Positions 32,130-43,696 of a stretch of 64,000 nucleotides of DNA are shown piece by piece; positions within the stretch are counted from its first letter, which is position 1; each line of letters opens with the position of its first letter. The stretch comes from Liolophura sinensis. Its lineage: Eukaryota; Mollusca; Polyplacophora; Chitonida; Chitonidae. The DNA is taken from assembly GCF_032854445.1 (NCBI RefSeq), contig NC_088302.1:12769338-12833337 (forward strand), given 5' to 3'. Under the pieces are notes generated by a model, which saw only the letters and a program-made list of their open reading frames with translations, searched no databases and was not told the DNA's origin. The translations under genes were made by a program, and so were the position numbers.

Positions 32130-33375
32130 CCTTGATTTCACGCAAACAATCGTATGCCAGAATATGTCTTCTTGTACTATTCTCTTTCTTTCATGATAGC
32201 ACAGCTGGTAGAGCTTCCGCTTCGGGAGGCGGTAGATCCAGGGTCAATTCTTGGTCAAGTCACACCTACGACCTTAAAAGAGGAAGTTGTAACTTCCCCC
32301 CTTGGCGTTCAGCATGAAGGGGATAGTGCAACACCTTGTTGACCTGTATCAGTATATTGACTCGGGAGGGGCCACTTACTAGCCTACGGTAAGGCGTCTC
32401 AGTGAAGCAACACTAGATAAAAGAGCGGTGGAAATCCGTCCTGCAACGTTATATAACTGAATAATTGTTAAGTACGACGTTACACCCCCAAGCACTCAAT
32501 CTTTCTTTCTTTTGATTACAAGGGACCAGAATGAATCTTTGGCAGGGAAATAACAACCAGTCATGTATGATTTGCTTTAGCACACAGTGTTCCTAAGCAA
32601 CTATTTATTAATTTATCCGGAGAAATGGAGACGCACAATGCTTTTTTTAGTCAGTCAGCACCGTGCAGTACAGCTTGTGGCCTGGTAAAGCCATATAGTA
32701 GGGGGAAATGCAGAATTTCAGTTTTGTGCCCGCAGCCTTACTTATCATATGTCGTCGGATAAAATTTGAATTCCGGTTGTAGCAGACAAAAAGATTTCAC
32801 CCTGACGAACCTGACATTCACTACATATTTACTGTCGTTACCTGAAATTGAGGGTAAAATAATCAACCCAGCAATATGTCGTCTGTAAAGCTGGTGCGTC
32901 TGAAAGACGTAAAAATAACCCGATGAGTTTTTCGTCTGACATTTTTATTTTTAGAGAACTCATGCAGCGCGGCGTTTGTGTAGGTGCCCGGATTGAAACG
33001 TGAATATATATAATACCTTGAAACCAGACTTGTGCATACCCTGTCTAGTAATCCACTTCTGTTGTAGCGAAGCCCCTCAAACTCCATCTACTGCGTAGAG
33101 TTACCTTAGACCCACTCTGCATCAACTATCAAAAATATAGAAGATTGCGTTTGGCTGCACACATCATCATAGTTTGTATAGTTAATGTAACATTGCGGCT
33201 GTCTTGTTTTCGTTGGACAAACTAATGCCGTAACAATTACAAAAGTCAAAAGAGTTATCAAAACGATATGGTCAGGAAAGTTTTTCTCACCTGAGGTTGT
33301 CAACGTTGTGTAACGAGCGAACGGACGAGGGTGTGTTACGTGAGAATAAATCAGTGAGAATGCCATGACGTCATC
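32130..33375 (+). repeat. Dispersed repeat R5, copy 2 (interrupted by a SINE)
   Basis: Collinear with R5 copies 1 and 3 on both sides of the SINE. Upstream, CGTATGCCAGAATATGTCTTC..GTACTATTCTC parallels GTATGTCGCAAAGTATCTAC..GTGCTGTTCTC at 44,488. Downstream, TTTTGATTACAAGGGACCAG parallels TTCGATTACAAGAGACCAG at 44,528. Compared with copy 3 it also has an internal deletion after AGGGACCAGA. Together with copy 1 it forms a direct repeat with a spacing of about 1.5 kb. Confidence 0.7.
32183..32509 (+). mobile_element. tRNA-derived SINE with 10-bp target duplication
   Basis: The element (32,193-32,499) starts with a tRNA-like head whose A box TAGCACAGCTGG fits the pol III consensus; the B-box region GGGTCAATTC is decayed. 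The body contains GGAAGTTGTAACTTCC, GGCGTTCAGCAT, CCTACGGTAAGGCGTCTCAG and GAGCGGTGGAAATCCGTCC. The tail has GTTAAGTACGACGTTACAC. Perfect TCTTTCTTTC repeats flank it (32,183-32,192 and 32,500-32,509), although they are low in complexity. Two uninterrupted R5 copies serve as empty sites. Confidence 0.8.
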
Positions 33376-35690
33376 GCATTGAAGTACTGCGTGCTGCTTT
33401 TAATTGGATCTCAACCACTTTCCTGCTACTAAACTGTTCACTGGGCGCCTAACAACGCAGAAGAAGAAGTATTATCTAAGAGATCACCTGCATGCAGGAA
33501 AAGTCACCAGGAAATGGTTCATGCGTCGGTTTTATTGAATAAATCTTGACGTTTTGTTATTAAATGCAAAAGTTTAAGGGTCTCCCATGTTCGCCACCAT
33601 ACGGTTTCAGATGACGTTTTCTTTTTGACCCAAGGTAAGGTAAGAAGCAGACCAATTCGATGGTCATTACTGGATATGAACTTCCCTGAGTATTCCCCAC
33701 ATTCATTTCATAAGCTCCTCTACACATACTTGCAAGATCGTGCGTGTTTTGCAGCTGCTGTTCTATTTACAGCCACACGCCACCTAACGATTCATTAAAA
33801 CATCCTCAGACACTTATTATCCAAACTGAGCATTGTCTATTGTTTGATTTTGGCCACAAGTTTTGTAGCCTGTGTAAAATTCAAACATTCAAACAGAAAA
33901 CATGATTTAATCTAAATATCTACGTGGTGTATCCTGAATTAAGAATTGGTGCATGTGACTCTTTCGAGATATACGTAAAACTCCTCTATGAATTAGGAAG
34001 TACTGTCTACAAGGGAATTACATCGGAAGACATGTTGGGACCAGAAGCCAGCATGAATGCATTCATGAAGATATCAAAAACAGCTACATTCTGGCGTCGC
34101 TAAAATATACAGACAAGTCCCGCAAATCAGTACTGACAATACTGTCGTCAGTGATAAACCATCTCATATCTCACTAACTATTGACATACGTTAAAGATAA
34201 AAGGACTGATCATCATCCCTTATCGGACGTCGATAATAATTTAATAATACAGAGGGCCTTTGTTAATTTAAACTTCTATTTTAAATATTAGTTCCATTTC
34301 GGGGTATTATTAAAATACAGTGGCAGCTGCATGTATATCGGTGACAGCCATCAGTGTTAGAAAATCAATAACATATAAAGACCCCCTTACGTCGGATCTA
34401 AGAGTATGGGACAAAGCAGAAAAAGAATGCCTTGAGGTACTCCCACTTTTGATCATCAGATTTGGAATGAGTTTGGCTCACCTTTAGTGAGAAATGGCGA
34501 TCAGGGCAAAGGTTCAGTCATAAATAGTAGCAGACGACCTTTAAAGTTCATTTTCTGAAAGGTCTTTCAAAATATCATATGTGTGGTGTAGTATTTTTAA
34601 AATTTCAAAAGATAGATGTTCTAGATGATCATTATCTAAAAAAATCCATAAAACATTGTTATCCCCGTGTCAGAAAGGCTTAAACTGATTCATACTTGTG
34701 TAATTTATCATTACCTGGTTCTTAGGTTGCTGGTAGTCAGATGTTATCATGACGGTTTCCTGAAGACAAAATACGATTTAGTTTGTTGCCTAATACTACA
34801 ATTTCAATTAAATTAGCTTTATAAGATTTTTGCAGTTCCACTGCAATTTTATCACCCAATAACGGCGGCCGCCGCATATTTTGGGGCCCGGTTTTGTTAT
34901 GTGTTTCACTGGGTATACGCTATAGCGGTCTATAAAGACACAGGGTTTACAGGAACGGGTGCTATGTGTGTCACATTCGCGTGTAGAGTGATGAATGATA
35001 CTTTTCAAACTCCAATTGAAATCTCAATTGGGTCCTTCTTTGCTTTAGTTACACATATCCAATAAGCGTGGATTGTATACGGTATTTATTTCTTTACATT
35101 ACCTGTTTCTATTTCTGGCTTTTGGGTTCAGATGTATGTTTGTAGTACTGGAAGAGACATGGTATGAAATTCAAATATAAACGGAGAACACCATAGCCTC
35201 AAAACGGAAGGATGAGATAACAGTTCCTGTCTGTTCACTCTAGTGGATCAACTCATTGTTTTTCACAAGATTTGAACACTTTCTGTCCAAATCCAAGGTT
35301 TAAATAAGAAGCATTCGTGTATCAGCCGTCAAGCAAAATGGACGTTACAGGTCAATAACACAAAGGCCAATTCCCTAAAACAGTTTTACAGGATTCCTTA
35401 TAATAGGCAATTTTCCTACCTTAAATTATCATTACCGTATCTGTTTTGCACCCATCCACACCCTCTGCAAGAGCTCGGACATGTGGATTACGCCAGTACG
35501 CCGCAATAAATAAAATTAAAATTATTGATAAGAGAGGTTCTTTTACGGAAATATAACGAACAGGTGGAAAGACATGGTGTCTGATGTATTCTGTGCAGCG
35601 TGGCTACACGTATTCTCTAACACAGAAGAGGTTTACGATAAGATCATTTGTAGCCCGATGCAAAGAATTTGTGATACGACATAAGAGAAT
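33376..35690. other. Non-coding stretch
   Basis: No gene or repeat partner is recognised. ORFs are 60-75 codons and lack domains; the one at 35,008-34,808 is cysteine-rich by chance as far as I can judge. Confidence 0.35.
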
Positions 35691-35699
35691 GTTAGGTTT

Positions 35700-37340
35700 C
35701 CTTGTTTGTTTGTTTATTCACCAATATAATATACAAAACATAAGATTCATATAAACATACAGAAACATACTGGCGGGAACAAAGCTCCATGGAGCTTGCT
35801 CTATCCCATTAACATACAATTTGTATATAACACAGGCATATGAACTGTGGTGATTATAAACATCGTGATGTTCCTGTGAAAAAGTAAATAAATAAATAAT
35901 ATATACAGGTGCTTATGGTAACGACTATCGAGTATATTATTGTGTGTTAGACTAAACGGAGAATAAGTGCAGCAGCATATACGATGTCAGTTTAGATTTA
36001 AACAAGGGAATTGACTGAATATTGCGTAAGTATGAAGGTGAGTTTGTTCCATTCCCGAGGGCCAGTTACTTTAAGTGAAAGATAGGACAGATTACTTTTA
36101 AAGGGGGTTCGATACAGATCTAATGGCCGACTTCGAATAGCGCGTTTCTGGAATATCTGCAGAGGTTGCAAGTAAGATTTATACGTGTTTGCCCACAAAA
36201 TATTTCCGTATGAAAAATACGGGTAGATCACAGAATAATAAAGGATTTTTTGTTCACGGAGTCGTGATAGCCTCATCGACATTTTCAAAAATAAGCTGTG
36301 CTAGTATCGTCTGCAAAGGGTATGATATTTAGGACGTCTGTTACTTTCGATATGGCATTTATATACAACAGGAATAGGATTGATCCCAGAGTCGACCCTT
36401 GAGGCACACCACATGTAACGTCTGTGGATTCAGACAATACATTGCTCAAGGATGTACATTGTGTACGGTTTGACAGGTAGCTATCCGGTCAGTCATTTGA
36501 CAGGTCCCGGAAGCCATAGTGATCTAGTTTCGAAAGAAGAATGTTATGATTGACAGTGTCAAAAGCCTTTGATAAGTCATGGAATGTAGCCACAGTATAA
36601 TGCTTATTCTCCCTAGCGGTTATAAGTTATAATGAGCAGGCAGCGTACTGAGTGGAATGGTTCCTTCTGAAACCATACTGGTTAATATCTGTTATGTTAT
36701 ATGACTCGAGATAATCAATGATAGAATTCGTAGCAAGTTTTTTCTAATATTTTGCTTAGACATGGAAGAATAGATATTGGTCTATAGTTTTCTAATAGGT
36801 CATGTCTACCAGCTTTGTAAACCGGGAGGCTTTTGCTCTTTTTACAATACTGGGCAGAACACCTGATGAGAACGAGAATTATGTGGGCTAGAGGAGCCGC
36901 TATATAGTCAAAAACAAGTTTCAAAATAGACATATGGATACCATCTAGCCCAGTAGCAACATTAGATTTCAAGGATGTTAGGGCATTAAAGATGTATGTT
37001 GGTGAGATGTTTGGAAAGGAAAAATTGCTGTCATTAGGATTTCCAGAATAATCTGAAAAGATTTTCTCCACTGAAGGTGTATATTAGACCCAAGATTGGA
37101 GGCCAAAGGGCTAAAATTTTCGTTAAAACCCTTAGCGATTTCAGTATTATCTCTTGACTTGTGCCCATCAGTTTCAAAACACGAGGGTACGTGATCCTTG
37201 TTTTTCTTGTTCATCAATTCGTTTAATGTTTTCCACGTGTTCTTGATGTCATTGTTATACTTGTTAAACTTATTTTCAAAATATTTTTTCTTGCCACGCG
37301 AAGAGTGGAATTTGAGTCTCTCACTCATCGGCTGAGTGAA
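35700..37340 (-). pseudogene. Non-LTR retrotransposon (LINE) reverse transcriptase, truncated and deleted
   Basis: On the minus strand the order is YFENKFNKYNNDIKNTWKTL (pre-RT region), ALTSLKSNVATGLDGI, a KSLPVYKAGRHDLLENYRPISIL-type motif, YGFRRNHSTQYA, the catalytic Asp in DLSKAFDTVNH, VPQGSTLGSILFLLYIN and the catalytic FADD (about 36,310). The frame then jumps to the C-terminal YPYFSYGNILWANTYKSYLQ, with the segment between missing (about 36,290). It ends in a 3' UTR and AATAAACAAACAAACAAG. Two stops lie in the RT core and a frame change near 37,070. The endonuclease domain is absent (5' truncation at about 37,340). This is a jockey/CR1-like type; I do not assign a clade. Confidence 0.85.
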
Positions 37341-37473
37341 CTTAGTAGAAGCGCAATGCTCACTGAAGTCTTGATGGTGAATACCGTTTGCATCAGAGTG
37401 ACACTGGCAGAACTTTACTCACTTATCACAATAAATACGATCGCAGACGTCGAGACAATCATTAAGTAACATC

Positions 37474-37788
37474 ATGGCAGCAGTGCAAGCACAACTTGAA
37501 TTCATACCAACTACGAGAGGTGGGGTAACTCTTGTGTGGAATAATTACGAATACCGACTGAACAGAAAAAAATCTGATTGGGAATCATGGAAATGTAAAG
37601 TTGCGAATTGCAAAGCTACGGTTTCGACAAAAAATCGTATACTCTCTCACGTTGGAGAGAAACCCCACGAACACACGGCGAGTTCTTTCAGCAGAAAAGT
37701 TCAAGACGTGAAGAAAACTATCCTTAAAAGAGCCAGAGAAGAACTTACGCCAATGCCAACGATCTATGACGACGAACTGGCAAAGTAG
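37474..37788 (+). pseudogene. FLYWCH zinc finger of a MULE-type transposase
   Basis: A 104-codon ORF starts MAAVQAQLEFIPTTRGG. The spaced residues F (FIPT), L, Y (EYRLNRKK), W (WESWKC), C-x4-C (CKVANC) and H-x-H (HEHT) match the FLYWCH zinc finger found in animal MULE transposases and related host proteins. It ends at a stop after DDELAK, yet a related frame continues with an SALYRQRRK-type motif (about 37,840-37,868) typical of the region just before the catalytic domain. It is the DNA-binding half of the transposase at 37,870-38,483. Confidence 0.8.
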
Positions 37789-38483
37789 CATAATGAATCA
37801 CCGGAAGACGCTCTCCTGCTCCCGACATACTACCCTGCACGGTCTGCGCTGTATCGTCAAAGGAGGAAAATGATTCCATCAGTTCATAATGCTGTTGAAA
37901 TATCCCTCCCAGCGACAGAAGTAAAAGGATGTTTTTTCCACTTCACGCAATGCATTTGGCGCAATTGCCAAAAACATGGTCTGCAGACAGCTTACAAAAA
38001 TGACCCCGACATCCAAAAATGGTTCGACGTGCTGCAGTGTTACCTCTTGTGGCCCCGGAGGACATCGACGACGTTTGGCTGAACACTTTGGCCAAAGCAC
38101 CTGCTACCGATAATTGTGTGAATTTTTTGGATTATGTGACGGAAAACTGGGTCGAAGGTGTATGGGGCAGGGACGTGTGGAACCACCATCATACAACGGC
38201 TGCCCGAACGAACAACAACGTTGAAGGGTGGCATCATAGGATGAATTCAGTCGCTGGTAAATCACATCCAAACCTTTTTGAATTCATCCGCATCATCCAG
38301 AGAGAACAGACGTTAACAGATTTGAAAATCTCTCAGCTACAAGCTGGTGGACGTTTCCCTCCAAAGAGGAGGAAATATCGGACTCTGGACGAGAAGTTAC
38401 AAAGATTGAAAGAACAGTTGCAGGGAGAACAACTGACATTGGTGGAATTTGCCGACAAAGCATCGTTCTTGCTACACTTGTAA
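37789..38483 (+). pseudogene. MULE transposase C-terminal part, catalytic domain deleted
   Basis: After the RRK motif the sequence passes directly to EISLPATEVKGCFFHFTQCIWRN, a region normally near the end of the MULE DDE domain. The roughly 200-residue section carrying the first catalytic residues is absent, so this copy could not transpose. A frameshift at about 38,020 leads into AAVLPLVAPEDIDDVW, YVTENWVEG, then ARTNNNVEGWHHRMNS, HPNLFEFIRIIQREQ and a charged C-terminal helix ending FLLHL. Deletion of the catalytic core with both flanks kept resembles internal-deletion derivatives common among DNA transposons. Confidence 0.8.
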
Positions 38484-38654
38484 TTTTTAACTGTCATCAT
38501 TTATCACTTATCTATTTACCACTCTTATGTATTACATTCCTAACAATATGTTTTTTACTGATATGTAACATAAATGTTTACAGCAAGGTTTAATCGGACT
38601 ACACCCTGGAGTTTTAATCCCATTAAATGGTTATCTTCACACCTTGGGGATTAT

Positions 38655-38706
38655 CATTTCGCCTACCTCCAATTTCTAATTTCAAACAAAAGAAGTAGGC
38701 GAAATG
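38655..38706. repeat. Perfect 12-bp inverted repeat downstream of the MULE remnant
   Basis: CATTTCGCCTAC (38,655-38,666) and GTAGGCGAAATG (38,695-38,706) surround a 28-base loop. ACTACACCCT occurs on both sides (about 38,599 and 38,710). This could be two abutting transposon ends, possibly those of the MULE, but the left end beyond 37,474 was not found. Confidence 0.45.
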
Positions 38707-39300
38707 AGACTACACCCTTTGGTCAGTGTCTAAATGTCTTCGGCTATAATAATCAGTTCAGTTGGTGTCCACTCACTTTCACCTCCTTGACCGGTTATTA
38801 CGTAAAGAGAACGCCACTGCGGGGAGATAGCAGATGGGGGCATGTTCGTTGGCATGTTTTGAAACTGTGACAGAGAATTCAGTGTTTGATTCATTTGTAG
38901 GCAGTGAAGTCTAGTCTCAGTTGATCTTGTGGAAAACGGGAAAAAATGCAGTTTGATGTATATTGCAAAGAAACTATTTAACTTATGTTAGCTGTAAGGG
39001 TTTCGGGTACTATATTTGTCTCCAGGAGTGGACTTCATTTCGTTCCTCGCATCTTTGTTTTTGAAGAAATAATCAGTTCATTATAATTGTAATTAAAGTG
39101 TTTAATGAGTCGTCTTGGGAGAAAGTGAGTACCCCCCATGCTTTGCCTATCCGACTGACTGAATGACAGACATTTTCTGTTATAGATTTATGATGATGCA
39201 GTGATGTTTGCACGGCTTTATGGATGTGTGAAATAAGCAGCGCCCAGTTTCCCCAATGCCATTGCACGAGGACAACAGCAAAGGCTATGTCCCGTGGTAG
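38707..39300. other. Non-coding stretch
   Basis: No gene is recognised; the short ORFs at 38,574-38,870 and 39,073-39,267 have no domain. Confidence 0.35.
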
Positions 39301-39304
39301 ATCT

Positions 39305-39410
39305 ATAAAAACCCTAATTGAGGTAAATTTAAAAGAGGGTCTGACATCATCTTACGTGTTAACATTTGCAACTAAAACTGCCGACGCTGCTCTGGTTTCA
39401 CTCTCTATGC
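39305..39410 (+). repeat. Dispersed repeat R7, copy 2
   Basis: Direct counterpart of 28,496-28,620 (AAAACCCTAATTGAGGTAAATT; TTACGTGTTAACATTTGC; GCTGCTCTGGTTTCACTCTC). It lies immediately upstream of R6 copy 2. Confidence 0.55.
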
Positions 39411-39440
39411 TGTAGTCTATATATTACAGGACTTTCATCT

Positions 39441-39930
39441 CTGTTGATTTAGTGACGGGTCAAACGTGGCTCTTAGTGACGGGTTCAAACGCGGCTCCCT
39501 CTAATCTGTCATCTTATGAAAGTCCGACAGTGTATTGTTAGCTGTATCATCTGACCGCGTCTCCTGGTTAAGCATATACACCCAGGCAGATGTTCCGCCT
39601 CCCCACCTTTGATATCTGCCCTGGGTTGCCGCTCGCGTCATTTACGACGCGAATGCAATACTGAAACCACTAATATTACCTTACGCAATCGATTAAAGCG
39701 ACAACGTGCAGATGTAATAAGTAATAACTGGTGAAGTAATAACTCTTTGCTTTTCACTTGGCGGATTGAAAGGCAATTAAAAGACCAGGATCTTCGAAAT
39801 TAAAACGGTCTGTCTGAGCGTATTGGCGAAAAGTCCGAGATTACGTGGAGTTCCTTTGCAGTCTAACCATATTTTTTCCCGGCCAAGACCGCCAATTATT
39901 GTTTTCAGCTTTTGACAGCGGTTTCACGAT
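39441..39930 (+). repeat. Dispersed repeat R6, copy 2
   Basis: Direct match to 4,531-4,960; similarity resumes at 40,040-40,080 as it does at 5,330-5,390 in copy 1. This copy has an internal tandem doubling near 39,452-39,501 (GTGACGGGTCAAACGTGGCTC then GTGACGGGTTCAAACGCGGC-type). No coding potential. Confidence 0.7.
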
Positions 39931-40119
39931 GCGCTGAGCACCTTTCTCAACTAAAATTCTCTCTAATGGTCCGAAGTCTTGTTGAAATCTGATGCTGATA
40001 TCAAATGCTGGGTCAGTAGACCTTCCTGAGATAATTTAATCTAATTGTTGACTATAACCAGCCGGTAATCCATACCCAGGAAGGCGTGTGCAGTAGTTCT
40101 CATCGACTCTCTTAAGGAA

Positions 40120-41820
40120 AATATGGATCCATTTGAAGTCACCATTTCTTTTACTTATATTTAGACATATTCAAATTGAATTAAGTGCAATTTTTTTTTT
40201 AACTATGAGGTAGACTTGATAAGCAACATTTCTAGCTATTGAGTATTCTGACATTAACTGTTTGTGAAAAACTGTTTAAGTAATCTTTTACTCGTTGGTA
40301 ATGGAAGATATTTCAACATAAACAGCTGTGTTAGGGTATTAAAGACATATCGTGTGAAGTTCAGGTACCTAAACATCGGCTATATTATTCACGAAACCCA
40401 CCGTAAAATTTTAAAACTTGAATACATTTCATTATCTTCAGAAAAATCTAAAAAAAAAAAAATAAATGGAAGTATTTCAACGCAGAGTTCTTCAGTCACT
40501 TCGTCCAAATCTTACATCGTATTTTAGCTTCCATTCACTTTAATTTACTTTTAGTCACTGCTTTGCACACCGTTCAAAGCAACACCTAAATGATAGGCCC
40601 GTAATATTATTATATATAACAACCTAGAGTCACGGTTTAAAACAACTGTTGTACAATGGCATTACTTAACTTTCCGAGAAGTATCATACAACACTTGTAG
40701 ATGTAATTGATGGACTAGTATATCAAAACTAGTATGCTACTCTGCTAATCTTCCCATTCCATCCGATATAATATTCGGCCTATATTCCGCACCTGCGATT
40801 TGATTGATTGATATTTTTTTATCCTATTTGGTGATCTTAATGAAAAATACCCAGGTGCTACATGTAACTTATCTAGCTTAATGTTAGCTTTCATAAATCC
40901 GCGCACAAAACCCACCAGAGTTTGCTAAGTAACTAAAGAAACAGTCATCAACAGGATGTTACGGATGAGTTGTAAGGTTTGCAATAGACTGAATGACGAG
41001 CTTTCTATGTTTGCAGTGCAATGAAGTCATCAGCGCTCTACATATCTCAATACTGACGAGGTATTAAAGGACAAAATACTGGATCAAAATCTTTGAGTGA
41101 CGTAAATGATAAACCCATTGGGTAGTTTAGATCTCGTCGAACATTGACACACATTAATATAGAGTAGAGTGGCCAGCACCCCAATGTTCGGTCTATACTA
41201 TCCCTCAGTTGTTGGAGGACCTTTGTGAATGAAATCTCAGACTTTTGAAGTATAAATAATACCTTACCATGATCAAATATTAGCTCTATTTTTAGTATCA
41301 TGAGGGCAAAGTTGCAGCTGTCTTTCAACGTTAAAAGATATAAGAAAACGTAAAACAAAGGATTACCGTGCTAAGTAAATTGAATGGATATATGACCCCC
41401 AAAATAAGAATTTTTTAAAATTTTTAAAACATATTTTATTCTTAATAACCCCTCTATTTAAGCATATTGGCGGCAAATATTCGGTAATAACGTCGTCGAT
41501 GAAACAGACTGGGAACGCGGGACCAGTTTGGAGACCCACATTTGGTCTCTCCTTCAAAAAAGTTGTTTTGACAACGATCAACGTTGACGCTCACTACAAC
41601 AGGCTACTAATTTCCGACCTGACTGCTGAGGACGAGGAAAACTATAGTTTTCAGCCATTTTTGTTAAAACCACACGAAGAAAGCTGAGAAGCGTTTTGAT
41701 ACTTTTATGTTAGGCCCACATCCTTAAGTCCATATTAAGAAATAATAACCAAGCGTTTCATGTATTCTATGAGCATGATAGCAATATTAGGAAACCAATA
41801 AAATAAAGACCGTTACACGC
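40120..41820. other. Non-coding stretch
   Basis: Contains an A-run at about 40,449-40,460. ORFs at 40,264-40,527, 41,047-41,358 and 41,499-41,687 have no recognisable domain, and the last two overlap opposite-strand ORFs. I see nothing I can name. Confidence 0.35.
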
Positions 41821-41825
41821 CAGAT

Positions 41826-41895
41826 CGATTTATTTATTTATTTTATTCGCCGTTCTCAAGTATATTTCACTTATACGGCGGCGGGAAAGTTGTGC
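41826..41895 (+). mobile_element. SINE fragment (TTTATTT type)
   Basis: TTTATTTATTTTATTCGCCG, TTCTCAAGTATATTTCACTT and ATACGGCGGCGGG match the first part of the family as seen at 28,930 and 58,930. The GTTTTA core is deleted and the 3' part is missing. Confidence 0.65.
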
Positions 41896-42270
41896 CACAC
41901 GACGTCGGGCAAGTGTCAACTTACCCCTCTTATTGGCGTACCTGTTAAAGGAACAGTATTTAATCACTATTATATATTAGTTGAATTTCTTTTCTAGTAG
42001 AATAAATGATTATTGTTTAAACGCAACATCAGCAGTGTCTCAATGCCATATCGCGCATTTATAGTAAACGGTAATACCTCTGATGCATGCCGCGTGCGTG
42101 CGAAAACAAGTAAGGTTGATTTTATTGGGCAGACTACTGAATAACATTAAAATAAGTAAATAAATAAATAGACATAAATATAAATGAAAGTAATAAAAAA
42201 TAATTTTGTTTAGAATATTCATTTGTGGTTTATGCAAACTATTCCTTTTTTTGCGGGATATAAATGATAA

Positions 42271-43696
42271 ATGCCTCGGAACTATATACCAAAAACATCC
42301 AGAGGGAAAACTCCTGATAATGTTCTACAACGTGCATCTGTGGAAGTCAGGAAAGGCAGCAGTGTCAGAGGGGTAGCCAAAGACTTCAGTATTGACAGGG
42401 TGACATTGAAACGATATATTGCTAAGAGAGAACAATTTCCGGAGAACTAATCATGGGATATAAAGCCATTGCGATGAAGCAAGGCGTCTTCCCGCCTGAA
42501 ATGGAAGAAGAGTTGACTCGCCATGTAAAGCTGTTAGCAGATATGTTCCATGGTCATTCCTTGCAAAAAATGTCTACAAGTGGCATATCAGTTTGCTGCA
42601 CGCAACTCACTGGATGTACCAGAAAAATTGGAAGAGGGATGGCAAAGCGGGAAAAGATTCGGGAAAAGCGGCACAGCACTTAGCACTTCGCAGTCCTGAG
42701 TCCACATCGTTCGGAAGAGCTGCAGCATTCGACTGACCGTCCGTGAACAAGTTTTATGACAACCTTGCCACCGTTAGAACACTGATGAGACGGGCAGCAC
42801 CACCGTACAGAAAACTAAAGATGTGGTGAGTGACCAGGCAAAAAACAGGTTGGATTAGTTACAGCTGCTGAACGAGGAGGAGTAGTCACCGTGGTCCACA
42901 CCCTTCAAGAATGTTCTGCCACCCATGTTTATCTTTCCCAGGGTGAATTATAGAGATCACTTCATTAGAGGGTCCCCTCCGGGATCTATTGGTAGAGCTG
43001 CCCGGACAGGATGGATTAACGCAGACACTTTCAGAGATTACCTTGAGCATGTCATCAAACATACCCGCTGCTCACTAGAACATAAAATTCTTTTAATCCT
43101 TGATAACCACGAGTCACATATCTCCCCCCAAGTTGATTGACTTGGCAAAGAAAAAATGGCATCATTCTACTCACCATCCCTCCCCATACATCACAACCGC
43201 CTCCAACCTCTTGACCGGACGGTGTACAGACATTTTAAGAGTGCGTTCAACAGCGCCATGGACGGATATTTGTGGTCAAATCCAGGAAAGACTGTAACCA
43301 TCGATTAATCTTTTCGCCAATGTCAATGAAGCTCACATGTCAGCCATGGCACCGCGGAACATTCTCTCCGGCTTCCATGGGATTGGGATCTGCCCCTTCA
43401 ACCGCGATGTCGTCACGGATGCAGACTTTGCACCAACAGATACAACTGATCAGCCTTTAGAGGACAACACAGACATGGCCGATGTTCACCCACTGGTCGA
43501 CAACTTCCAAACACCAGCAAACACCGACATCGGTGACGTGCAACGCACAGACAACACCAACATCGCCATTATACAACCCATTGAAGCTGATGCTGATGGA
43601 GATCATATCATTGACGTCAATGAGCCTCGAGCTAGCACGAGTTTGATGGCAGCAGAACCTGTCTATCCCTCTTCCTCTGGTAGAAATTTCGGATAG
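42271..43696 (+). pseudogene. Pogo-like (DDE_1) transposase, frameshifted
   Basis: It starts MPRNYIPKTSRGKTPDNVLQ with a psq-type helix-turn-helix (SSVRGVAKDFSIDRVTLKRY) for DNA binding and stops at 42,448. Pieces in other frames continue the family order: VFPPEMEEELTRHVKLLADMF, a KFYDNLA motif, NTDETG holding the first catalytic Asp (42,778-42,795), FPRVNYRDHFIRGSPPGSIG, GWINADTFRDYLEHVIKHT, LLILDNHESH holding the second Asp (about 43,102), LQPLDRTVY holding the third (about 43,210), then SGFHGIGICPFNRDVV. All three catalytic Asp codons survive, but at least four frameshifts and a stop separate them. No terminal repeats were identified. Confidence 0.85.

Noticed and set aside
32193-32270. 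True tRNA gene
   Set aside because: It has an A box but a decayed B-box region and is continuous with a SINE body and target duplications.
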